The notes under the pieces: generated by a model
The model's input: only the letters and a program-made list of their open reading frames with translations
What the model was told of the DNA's origin: nothing
The model's database searches: none
Origin: FEN-1099 sp964511015
Lineage (GTDB): Bacteria > Lernaellota > Lernaellaia > Lernaellales > Lernaellaceae
Assembly: GCA_964511015.1 (NCBI GenBank)
Contig: CAZEDX010000004.1
Location: 1-64,000, forward strand
Direction: 5' to 3'
DNA length: 64,000 bases
Made by a program: the position numbers and the translations under genes
In this document: positions 34,983-43,276 of the stretch, in pieces
Layout of the letters: each line of letters opens with the position of its first letter
Position numbering within the stretch: the stretch's first letter is position 1

Positions 34983-37900
34983 CTAGGCGCCCGTCAGCAC
35001 GCGATCGATCAGTGCCTGCAATACCGACAGCCGATAGGGTTTTTGGATGAAGCCGGCCAGGCCTTCGCCCCGGAACCGTTGCACCGCGTCTTGTTCGTTG
35101 TAGCCGCTGCTCAAAATGACACGCACGTCCGGCTGCCGCAGCTTCATTTCCTGGAATGTCTGGACGCCATCCATACGCGGCATGGTCAGGTCGAGCAAGA
35201 CGCAATCGATTTCCGCTCCGCGTTCATCGAAAATCTTCACTGCCTCCTGGCCGTCGACCGCGCAGATGATTTCATAGCCCAGGTGGCGGATGAACTTAGT
35301 GCACAGAGTGCGCACCGATTCCTCGTCATCGACCACCAGCACAGTGGGAATCCGGCCGGAGAGCCGGCTCGTCACCGATGCGGGGTCCACGGCGACCACC
35401 TTGGCCGGCGCATCGCACATCGGCAATAGCACCCGGATGGTCGTGCCCAGTCCCACCTTACTGTCCACCAGAATGGCGCCATGGTGGCCGCGGATAATGC
35501 CCGAAACCGCCGACATGCCCAACCCGCGCCCGGTGAATTTGGTGGTGAAGAACGGGTCGAACAGGCGATGGATCGTTTCCTCGTTCATGCCGCAGCCGTC
35601 ATCGGCCACCTCGAAAAACACATAACGGCCGGGCGGCGGCTTTTCCTCAATGCGACTTCGGCTGAGCATTTTCGCACTGCAGTGCTGGGCGCCCGTGGAC
35701 AGGGTGATCACGCCGTACCGGTCGCCGATCGCCTCCGAGGCGTTGGTGATAAGGTTCATCACAATCTGCTGCACCTGACCCGGATCAGCCTCGGTGTACG
35801 GCGGTTCGTTGGCCAACAACAGGTTCATCGTCACCGTGCGTGCCACCGCGGTCCGGAACAAACTGGCGTTGTCACGTATCAACTGATTGAGATCGACACA
35901 AGCGACCGCCAATCGTCCGCGGCCGGAATACGCCAGCATCTGCCGGGTCAGATCCGTTGCCCGGCGGGTGGCCTGCATCGCTTGTTCGATATCGGCGCGC
36001 GCCGGCGAGTTGGACGGCAGGTCGAGCATTGTCATGTCCAGATTGCCGAGCACCGCCATCAACAAGTTGTTGAAGTCGTGCGCGATGCCGCCGGCCATCA
36101 CCCCGAGGCTCTCTAGCTTCTGCGCATGCAGCAGCCGTCGTTCCAACTCGATGCGCTCGGCTTCCTCGCGTTTGCGGTCGGTGATGTCGAAGAAGAACGA
36201 AAGAAGATAGGGCTGGCCGTTGATCTCCACGTGCTCGCCGCCGACGATGGTTTGAATCAATTGCCCATCCTTCCGCCGCAATTCCGACTCGATCCGATCT
36301 TTACGCCGGAAAGCATCCAACGCACGTTCCCGTTCTTCCGGTGTCCGCCAGACACCCAGTTCGAGGGTGGTGCGGCCGATGATTTCTTCCCGATCGAAGC
36401 CGACCAATTTGGCGTAGGCTTCGTTCGCGTCGACGCACTTGCCATCCGGCACGGTAACCAGAATGATCGCGGCCGGGTTCGCGCTGAAGATGGTGGAGAA
36501 CAATTGTTGCGACTGCCGCAGATCGTCTTCCGCCCTTTTACGATCCGAGATATCCAGACCCGTGCCGACGACATAGGCTTCTTCGCCCACCACCATACTT
36601 ACTCCGAGCATGTGGAACGGCAGTTTCTTGCCGTCTTTGGTCAGAAAGCTGGCTTCCAACGTCGCCACGCCTTCGGTGAACACGGCTTTCATAGCGTTCT
36701 GGACGGTGTCGCGACATTCTGCCGCCAGCAGTTGCTTGATATGGATCTTGGACATTTCGTCGGCGGAGTAACCAAGCACGTCTTGGTGGTTCTGGTTCCA
36801 GCGGACCAGGTATCCTTCTGAATTGAACACGTAGAAAATGCCGGGCAGGCTGTTGATCACCGTGTCGGTGAACTTCATCTCTTCGCGAAGCTTTTGCTCA
36901 ACCATCTTCCGTTCGGTGATATCTGAAACAAGGCCCTCCAAAGCAATCGGTCGGCCATCGGCATCTTTGACCAGCACATTGCGTTGCAGCACCCACCGCG
37001 GTTTGCCGTCGGCATGGATGATTTGGAACTCATAAATCGGCAGCGCCTCACCCACCAATAGGTTCTCGTATTCCCTTTCGAAATACTCGGCCCACGCGGG
37101 GTGAATGATGCGCCGGATCAACAACGGTTCGCGATAGAAGTCCTCGGGCGAATAGCCGGTGATAGCCAAAGACGCGGGGTTTACGTATTCGTACCGGCCG
37201 TCCAGCAAATTCATGCGGAAGATGATGTCCGCCGTGTTTTCGGTCAGTGTGCGAATCCGCTCTTCCCGCGCGCGCAACGCGTTCTGGCTTTTGGTCAGTT
37301 CGTCGTAACTGCGGCACAATTCCGCCTGCGCCGCCGACAACTGGGAATAGGCCGACAACAGTTCCTGATGTTTGTGCCGCAGCGCTTGCTCCGCCGTCTT
37401 TTGCGCGGTGATGTCGCGCAACGTGCCGATAGCCGCCGGCCGACCCTGCAGCATCAACCGGCCGACCTTCATGTGCACCAGAATCCGGCTTTGCTGCGGC
37501 CCCTGCAGCGCGTGGAATTCGTAGTCTTCGGCCACCGAACCGCCATGCATTCGTTCCTGATAATGCCGACCGACCGTTGCACGCTCTTCCGGCGCCACCA
37601 GATCGAGCATCGCCCGACCGATGATCTGCTCGGCCGGCAAGTCCGCCAGTTCGCAAAACGCCTGATTGATGTAAGTAAACACGCCGTCCTGGATGATAAA
37701 CACGCCGTCCTGGTTGTGTTCCACTAGAATACGGTAACGCTCTTCGCTCTCCCGTAAAACTGTTTCGGCCTTCTTACGCTCGGTGATATCCTCGACAACA
37801 CCGATAACCCCGATAGTCTTTCCGGCGGTATTGGCAAAGCTCGATTTGTGGAAGATGACGTTGTGGGTCACCTGCCGGGCATCGATCACCTGGCTCTCGT

Positions 37901-38306
37901 AATGCTCCTTGCCCGGATGGTTGAAGAGACGTTCGTCGGCGGCCCGGTAGATGTCGGCCAGTTCCTTTGGCGCCAGGTCATCGACCGTACACCCGACGAT
38001 CTCGTCTTCACTTCGTCCATAGAACTCGACAAAAGCCCGATTCACACCGGTATAGAAGCCTTCGGCGTTCTTGTGAAACACCGGCACCGGAATCGCATCC
38101 ATCAACGCCTGCTGGAACTCCATGTTCTCCCGCAGTATCGCCTCGACCCGCCGGCGTTCTTCGATTTCTTTTTGCAGTCTCTGCAGGGTTTCTTTCACAT
38201 CGGCACCGGCAGTGGTATTGCTCTTCTTTCTTTTTGCCATGCTCGCCACGCAACAATTCGTTTTCTTTGCAATATTTTTGCGAGTAGCGGCCTTTGTCTT
38301 TCTCAC
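34983..38306 (-). CDS. Multi-PAS hybrid sensor histidine kinase with receiver domain
   Basis: A 1107-residue cytoplasmic hybrid kinase. A Lys-rich N-terminus and coiled coil lead into five PAS domains (starts near residues 68, 190, 345, 480 and 610, each with landmarks such as NRAFVEFYGRSEDEIVG or NQAFCELADLPAEQIIG). The transmitter follows: H-box GVMAGGIAHDFNNLL, N-box QQIVMNLITNASEAIGD, then DDGCGMNEETIHRLFDPFF and TGRGLGMSAVSGI. The last 120 residues are a receiver domain with CVLLDLTMPRMDG. No membrane helix is seen. GTG 38306 or ATG 38240 could be the start. Its ligand and downstream partner are unknown; phospho-relay via the C-terminal Asp is expected. Confidence 0.9.
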   Translation of the reverse strand: MRKTKAATRKNIAKKTNCCVASMAKRKKSNTTAGADVKETLQRLQKEIEERRRVEAILRENMEFQQALMDAIPVPVFHKNAEGFYTGVNRAFVEFYGRSEDEIVGCTVDDLAPKELADIYRAADERLFNHPGKEHYESQVIDARQVTHNVIFHKSSFANTAGKTIGVIGVVEDITERKKAETVLRESEERYRILVEHNQDGVFIIQDGVFTYINQAFCELADLPAEQIIGRAMLDLVAPEERATVGRHYQERMHGGSVAEDYEFHALQGPQQSRILVHMKVGRLMLQGRPAAIGTLRDITAQKTAEQALRHKHQELLSAYSQLSAAQAELCRSYDELTKSQNALRAREERIRTLTENTADIIFRMNLLDGRYEYVNPASLAITGYSPEDFYREPLLIRRIIHPAWAEYFEREYENLLVGEALPIYEFQIIHADGKPRWVLQRNVLVKDADGRPIALEGLVSDITERKMVEQKLREEMKFTDTVINSLPGIFYVFNSEGYLVRWNQNHQDVLGYSADEMSKIHIKQLLAAECRDTVQNAMKAVFTEGVATLEASFLTKDGKKLPFHMLGVSMVVGEEAYVVGTGLDISDRKRAEDDLRQSQQLFSTIFSANPAAIILVTVPDGKCVDANEAYAKLVGFDREEIIGRTTLELGVWRTPEERERALDAFRRKDRIESELRRKDGQLIQTIVGGEHVEINGQPYLLSFFFDITDRKREEAERIELERRLLHAQKLESLGVMAGGIAHDFNNLLMAVLGNLDMTMLDLPSNSPARADIEQAMQATRRATDLTRQMLAYSGRGRLAVACVDLNQLIRDNASLFRTAVARTVTMNLLLANEPPYTEADPGQVQQIVMNLITNASEAIGDRYGVITLSTGAQHCSAKMLSRSRIEEKPPPGRYVFFEVADDGCGMNEETIHRLFDPFFTTKFTGRGLGMSAVSGIIRGHHGAILVDSKVGLGTTIRVLLPMCDAPAKVVAVDPASVTSRLSGRIPTVLVVDDEESVRTLCTKFIRHLGYEIICAVDGQEAVKIFDERGAEIDCVLLDLTMPRMDGVQTFQEMKLRQPDVRVILSSGYNEQDAVQRFRGEGLAGFIQKPYRLSVLQALIDRVLTGA

Positions 38307-38418
38307 CGGATCTCAGACCGATGTCGTTTTCTTCGCCCAATAAACGAACCAAGTCCGTTTCTTCAATACTCGTTTTCGACACCGACGGCGACAAGATCAA
38401 GGTAAAAAGCCCTGCCAA

Positions 38419-39127
38419 TTCAAATTAATACAAAACGTTTCCCGGACCTCCCAACAAAGGGGAAAAAACCTTAGAAGAAGCATATGCTTAGTATGCCTAG
38501 CAGGGTGTTGATCAACACCCTGCGCGTCTAATGGATGAGGCTCCGTTTCGATGCGGGGTTGCCGCAACCCCGTGAAAAACGAAGAAAAACAAAAACCGCG
38601 CTTTTTGTTTTTCGCCGTTGAAAAAGGCCAGGACGGCCTTTTTCAACAATCTGTTAGGGAGCCAAACGTCCGCCGCCGAACGTCGTTTTTTCTAGCGGCG
38701 GCCGTCCTGACCGCTACCATATATGGCGTGTAAAAACTTTTCATAGGACAAAAAGAAGCATATTACGAAATGAAACGAACGAGCGTTTCAAACGCGCTGC
38801 ATAGGCTCTCGAGACACAGGCGTATTGCGACAAATACGCTCGTGAGCGAACAATGGGTGAAAACGCCGTGACATCGATTATAACAACGGCATTTTTCGGC
38901 ATTTCACCCTAGTAAAATCAAGCACTTACAACCAGGTTTTCGCACGTTTACACGGTGGTTTAACGATGTTGTTGCAAAAGAAATGTCCTTTAAAAACATT
39001 CTCTTGCACGATACCGCACACTTGAAAACACGTGTATTTGCACAATATCGCGCCAATGTTTACCGGTGTCCGGCACATCCGCGCACGCCGTTTTCACGGG
39101 CGAAAAACGGGCACTGGTCGACTTATC
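38419..39127. other. 709-base intergenic region packed with inverted repeats
   Basis: No convincing gene is present. At least eight inverted repeats lie in about 410 bases: a 22-base perfect palindrome (38501-38522), 38554-38572 (8-bp stem), 38584-38613 (12-bp stem of A/T tracts), 38617-38647 (13-bp stem, 5-base loop), 38670-38701 (7-bp stem), 38783-38795, 38820-38839 (7-bp stem) and 38855-38909 (12-bp stem with a small internal loop). The base composition is richer in A and T than the flanks. It separates the end of the flavoprotein gene from the start of the kinase gene, both leftward, so it could hold terminators, a structured leader or a small RNA. Confidence 0.6.
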
Positions 39128-40516
39128 TTACTTGCCCTGTCGGCTTGGCAGCGACAGCGCGCGCTTGAAAGGCTGGAGCATTCCCGGCTTGATTTCCTTG
39201 TGGTAAAAGCGGCGCCGGAAGCCGGGCAACCGCATCGCCAGCATCATGCCGGTGTTGAACAGCCGCTGGCGGATCTTGAGGTTAGGGAAATCGTACAACC
39301 CGTGAGACTTGTAATAACGGTGATCGGCCTGGAAGACGAACCGCAGGTCGCCGAAAACCGCATCGCGGAATATCTTTTTGCCGCCCACGCCGAGGAAGGT
39401 CGGCGGGCTGGAGTACTCTTCGACCGCGTCGCGCACTAGCCGCACAGCCAGGGCATCGAGCAGGCGATCGAGCTCGGCCGGGTCTTCATCGGTGACGATG
39501 TCGACCAAACTGGCCTGCTCGAGTTCGGTCCAGCCAACAAGAATCTCGCGCAGGTTCGCGTTGGCCGCCAGCGGGCCCGCGACGAGAAACGCGAACTGCT
39601 TGCCGTGCCCCCACGGAACGTGATTCTGAAAGAAACCGCGGTCGAAGAACATCTTCCACCGTGCCGACAGATAGCGGTCGCGCATGGTCCCGGCAAAGAC
39701 TACAATGTCGGCCGGCAGCACGCGCGTGCGGTAGCAGTCGATCAGTCCATCGCGGCCTTCGTAGACGCAATGATTATCATAAGCGCACTGCAGACAGCCC
39801 AAGCAACCGCCTTGGAGGTCGACCTCGTGAATGTTGACGACGTCGGCGCGGTCGAATGCCGCGGCCAGCCGCGCCACCATGCGGCCGAGGTTGCTATCGG
39901 CTTCGGTCGCGTCGTGCAGCACGACCACCTTCTTGCCCTGCGTGTCCACCGGCTTGGCGGCCGGACCCGGGCGATAGGTGAATTGCTTCGTCGGCAACGG
40001 CGCAAAGGCGCGCGTGGTGGGCGTCTGCGCGGCGATGGCCTCGAAGAAGCGGTCGGCAAAGGCCAGCGTGCGACGGCGGCCGACGCGCGAAACCAGATCG
40101 TACATCGCCGGCGAGAAGCCGACGACGAAACGCATGTTCAGATCGTCGCTGACCGCGCGCAGATAGGCCTGCGCTGTGTGGTCGAAGAAGTGAATGGACG
40201 TGGTCAACGCCGCGGCGTACTTGCCGGCGAACGCATCCTGCGCGCCCCGTTCGAAGACCAACTCGATGAAACGCTTGTACTGCCCGGCCACCAGACAGTA
40301 GTAGAGCGGCGCCGCCCACAGCACACCATCGCTCGCGCGCACCTCCGCAATAATTTCGTCGAAGGCCGCGACGTCGCTTTCGATCTTCTGAATGCGTTGA
40401 GCGATCTGGTGCACCGCGAACTGCTGCGCCGGATACTGCCGCCGCAGAAATTCCACGTATTGCATGGTGACGCTGACTTCACCCTTTGGACTGCCGGCCA
40501 GGACGACAATCTTCAT
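39128..40516 (-). CDS. Tandem flavodoxin-fold protein with Cys cluster
   Basis: A 462-residue protein with two flavodoxin-like domains. The first begins MKIVVLAGSPKGEVSVTMQY and has VLWAAPLYYCLVAGQYKRFIE; the second begins near residue 195 with KKVVVLHDATEADSNLGRMV and carries GGCLGCLQCAYDNHCVYEGRD, a Cys cluster like that of iron-sulfur flavoproteins of the NADPH-dependent FMN reductase family, then VVFAGTMRDRYLSARWKMFFDR. The first domain lacks the Cys cluster. An electron-transfer or quinone/metal-reduction role is expected. The ATG at 40516 has AAGGAG at suitable distance; a GTG one codon upstream is the alternative. Confidence 0.75.
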   Translation of the reverse strand: MKIVVLAGSPKGEVSVTMQYVEFLRRQYPAQQFAVHQIAQRIQKIESDVAAFDEIIAEVRASDGVLWAAPLYYCLVAGQYKRFIELVFERGAQDAFAGKYAAALTTSIHFFDHTAQAYLRAVSDDLNMRFVVGFSPAMYDLVSRVGRRRTLAFADRFFEAIAAQTPTTRAFAPLPTKQFTYRPGPAAKPVDTQGKKVVVLHDATEADSNLGRMVARLAAAFDRADVVNIHEVDLQGGCLGCLQCAYDNHCVYEGRDGLIDCYRTRVLPADIVVFAGTMRDRYLSARWKMFFDRGFFQNHVPWGHGKQFAFLVAGPLAANANLREILVGWTELEQASLVDIVTDEDPAELDRLLDALAVRLVRDAVEEYSSPPTFLGVGGKKIFRDAVFGDLRFVFQADHRYYKSHGLYDFPNLKIRQRLFNTGMMLAMRLPGFRRRFYHKEIKPGMLQPFKRALSLPSRQGK

Positions 40517-40581
40517 CACACGTTCTCCTTCTTTGCCGCGTTATACTAACGGTTGTCGACCATGCGGGCCAGCGGGTGCGG

Positions 40582-42543
40582 CTATTCCAAGGCTTCAGGC
40601 ACGTGTACGGAAAAGTCGACGGCCCCGTTTTGGAACAGGCTGTTGCAAGCATCGACCACCGCGGCATCGTAACGAAGGCCGCGCCCGGCCACGATCTCCG
40701 CCAGCGCGGCCTGGATGCCTAACGCCGGCCGGTAAGGGCGGCGCAAAGTCATCGTCTCGAGCACGTCGGCCACGGCCAGAACGCGCGCCTCGAGCAGGAT
40801 CTGCTCGCCAATCAGCCCGCAAGGATAGCCCGAGCCGTCCAGCCGCTCGTGGTGTTGATAGACGATCTGCGCGATCGGCCAAGGGAACTTGATCGGGGCC
40901 AGTATTTCATAGGCGGTATGCGGGTGGCGCCGGATGATTGCATATTCCTCCTCCGACAACCGACCGGGCTTGGCCAGGATCTCTGCCGGAATAGAAATCT
41001 TACCGATGTCATGGATCACGCCGGCAAGGTAAAGACCTTCGACCGATTCGTTATTCAACCCCATGCGCTCGGCCAGCGCGCGGGCGAGCTTGGCAACCCG
41101 CAGTTGGTGGCCCGCGGTGTACGGATCGCGCTTCTCGACGGTCAGCGACATGACCGAGATCGTGCCCAGCAGCGCTTCGTTCAATTCGGTCGTGCGCTCG
41201 TCCAATGCCCGTTCGGCCTCCCACCGTGCCGTAATGTCGGAGAACGTGGTGAAAACACGGAAGGGCCTACTCTCACCGGGACGGAATTCAGGAATGGAAT
41301 CGACCAGCACCCAGTGCGGCCGATTCTCAATCGGGTGAAACACGCCCATCAACACGCCCAGCACCGGCTGTCCGGTGCGCAGAGCGATCACCGCCGGGTG
41401 TTCGTCACCGCCCGAAGGGGAACCATCGGCATGCAGGAAGTGCCAACGCGGGTCGGAGGTAACCGAACCGCGAAGTTGCTCGACCGAAACGCCAAGAATA
41501 CGTTCGGCAGCGGGATTGGCGTCAATCACTCTTCCGTCCGGCCCGCGGTAAACCACGCCCTGAGCCATGTTCTCAAACAAATGACGGTACTGCTGTTCGC
41601 TCTCGTGCAACTCTAGGTTGGCCTGCCACAATCGCCGGGTCCGTTTCCGGACCTGGTAACGCAGCATCAGAATAATGATCGCGGCCAACACCAGCAGACC
41701 CAACACCACCGCGATGGCGCCGGCGACATACGGCGGCAGCAAACGCTGGGGGGGCTTTTCCATCCAACGACCCAAGGCCAGGTAATAAGTGGAATTCGCC
41801 GACTTGCGCCAGGAAGCCAGGTGGCGATCAATCGCTTGCAGCAAATCGGCATGACTACCCTTGCGTGTCGCAAAATAGAGTTGGGACATGTTGAAAACGA
41901 TTGGGGTCTTAACCAAACTATACTGCCGATAAAAGAAATCACCAAAAAAGTGGTTGGCAATGGCCGCGTCGACGTGACCACGACGCGCCAACTCGAATGC
42001 CTCCTCGAGCGTGTCAGTCGGCACCACCTCCACATGAAAGCCAAATCCGGTCATCATTTCCGCAAAGTCGGTTTGTTGAACCGAACCACGCAACACGGCG
42101 ACACGTTTGTCCTTCAAATCGGCGAGCGAATTGATCGAAGAGTGCGGGTTTCCGTAAAACCGCGACCAGCTTTCGGCCACCGGAATTTGGTGAAAATCCA
42201 GTCGTACGGCTCGCTCCCGGGAGTAGGCCACATCCGGCATCAAATCAAGGTTTCCTTCTTCCAGCGCCTGCAGACAATCCGCCCATCGGCAGGGAACATA
42301 GACCGGATTCCATCCCTCGTTCTTGGCAATCGCATTGAACAGCTCGACAAACAGACCGGCCGGTTCGCCGTCTTCATCGGTGAAAATCTTGGGTTGGTTC
42401 TGGTAGACGCCAACCCGAATGACGCGTTCGTCGCCGCCGGGATCATCGGCCCATGCGACCGACGCGGTCGCCAACAGAATCATGAGCAAACCGACGCCTA
42501 TTGCCTGTCGTGCGAACGAACGGCCAAGATGACGAAACGACAT
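40582..42543 (-). CDS. Periplasmic solute-binding / PAS / HD-GYP receptor
   Basis: A 653-residue membrane receptor. A signal peptide (ending ATASVAWA) leads to a periplasmic bacterial-extracellular-solute-binding family 3 domain (about residues 35-265, VGVYQNQPKIFTDEDGEPAG), a membrane helix near 285-308, a PAS domain (LFENMAQGVVYRGPDGRVID) and a C-terminal HD-GYP domain with HDIGKISIPAEIL, HHERLDGSGYP and ARVLAVADVLETMT. HD-GYP proteins degrade cyclic-di-GMP, so this probably couples sensing of an amino acid-like ligand to c-di-GMP turnover. AAGGG lies about nine bases before the ATG at 42543. It is upstream of the flavoprotein gene on the same strand (65-base gap). Confidence 0.88.
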   Translation of the reverse strand: MSFRHLGRSFARQAIGVGLLMILLATASVAWADDPGGDERVIRVGVYQNQPKIFTDEDGEPAGLFVELFNAIAKNEGWNPVYVPCRWADCLQALEEGNLDLMPDVAYSRERAVRLDFHQIPVAESWSRFYGNPHSSINSLADLKDKRVAVLRGSVQQTDFAEMMTGFGFHVEVVPTDTLEEAFELARRGHVDAAIANHFFGDFFYRQYSLVKTPIVFNMSQLYFATRKGSHADLLQAIDRHLASWRKSANSTYYLALGRWMEKPPQRLLPPYVAGAIAVVLGLLVLAAIIILMLRYQVRKRTRRLWQANLELHESEQQYRHLFENMAQGVVYRGPDGRVIDANPAAERILGVSVEQLRGSVTSDPRWHFLHADGSPSGGDEHPAVIALRTGQPVLGVLMGVFHPIENRPHWVLVDSIPEFRPGESRPFRVFTTFSDITARWEAERALDERTTELNEALLGTISVMSLTVEKRDPYTAGHQLRVAKLARALAERMGLNNESVEGLYLAGVIHDIGKISIPAEILAKPGRLSEEEYAIIRRHPHTAYEILAPIKFPWPIAQIVYQHHERLDGSGYPCGLIGEQILLEARVLAVADVLETMTLRRPYRPALGIQAALAEIVAGRGLRYDAAVVDACNSLFQNGAVDFSVHVPEALE

Positions 42544-42667
42544 GTTATCAACCCTTTGCCGAGTCCACGCGATGTCCAACGATCTCGGGCTTGAGCACCT
42601 GCTTACACAACCGAGCAAGCCAACTCTTCGTTTTCTCCAGGAAATTCAATCCTACCGCGACGACGAA

Positions 42668-42697
42668 ATTGTAACGCCTTCGTCATAAGTTTGTCAC
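42668..42697 (-). promoter_or_regulatory. Possible promoter of the HD-GYP gene
   Basis: On the minus strand GTGACA (42692-42697) and TACAAT (42668-42673) are spaced by 18 bases, a reasonable sigma-70-like pair about 125 bases upstream of the HD-GYP start codon. Confidence 0.35.
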
Positions 42698-43138
42698 CTG
42701 GCCTGAGAAACCATCCCCGGCAACAAACGCGGCTAACCGCACCCGCCGCCAACACCGACCGGACGGAGGTCCGTTTTACTTGTCAATATGCTTCGACGAC
42801 AATTCCCTCGGCAACTTTCAGCCCCTCTTCAAAAGGATTTTCGCATCATGAAGGTATCCCAAACACCGTTGTTGTTGCCGGTCTTGTCTGGCTCATTCCC
42901 TCTTTCACCACGTGCGATCGCGGCAATTGCAATCCCGGCCCGATTCCGACGCCGCAACCAACCAACTCTTGAACGCGGCAATCGTCCGAGCGTTTGAACG
43001 ACCCGTTCGACGTGACGGTCTCTGTATTCCTCCGACTGCATGGTGATACAATCCGTTCGCCCGCAACCTCTTGAGTTGCTCGACCGGTGGTTGGGCAGCG
43101 CGGTGTCCGATAGCGGGGGCATGGAATAGACCAAAACC
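42698..43138. other. Gap upstream of arfA, no convincing gene
   Basis: About 440 bases between the HD-GYP gene and the arfA-like gene. Two short overlapping plus-strand frames occur (one ending in a Pro/Thr-rich stretch near 42972) but neither has a ribosome site or a recognisable product. A 29-codon open frame at 43040-43129 (starting MVIQSVRPQP) ends nine bases before the arfA GTG and could be a leader peptide; this is speculative. Confidence 0.35.
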
Positions 43139-43276
43139 GTGAAGAAACGCATTCGACCCCACAACCCTTTCGCCCGTGCCGTCAAAGGCATGGCCACGAA
43201 AGTGGTGCGCGCGAAAAAGGGCAAGGGCAGCTACCGCCGCAAGAAGCCGCGGCCGGACGAGACGGAGTCGGGCTAG
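43139..43276 (+). CDS. arfA: ArfA-like alternative ribosome-rescue factor
   Basis: A 45-residue basic protein (starting with GTG) with NPFARAV near residue 9 and the motif AKKGKGSYRRKK near residue 28. In ArfA the KGKGSYxRK segment enters the empty mRNA channel of stalled ribosomes and the factor recruits RF2 to release the peptide. The alignment to E. coli ArfA covers the DPLFRxRVxxxKKGKGSYxRK core; the C-terminal hydrophobic extension of E. coli ArfA is absent, as in many homologs. No strong ribosome site is visible. Its TAG overlaps the thrA stop codon on the other strand by sharing CTAG (43273-43276). Assignment rests on the motif and size. Confidence 0.72.
   Translation: MKKRIRPHNPFARAVKGMATKVVRAKKGKGSYRRKKPRPDETESG

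Noticed and set aside
38501..38647. Hairpin cluster as an integron attC or a CRISPR array
   Set aside because: No integrase and no regularly spaced direct repeats; the stems differ in sequence from one another.
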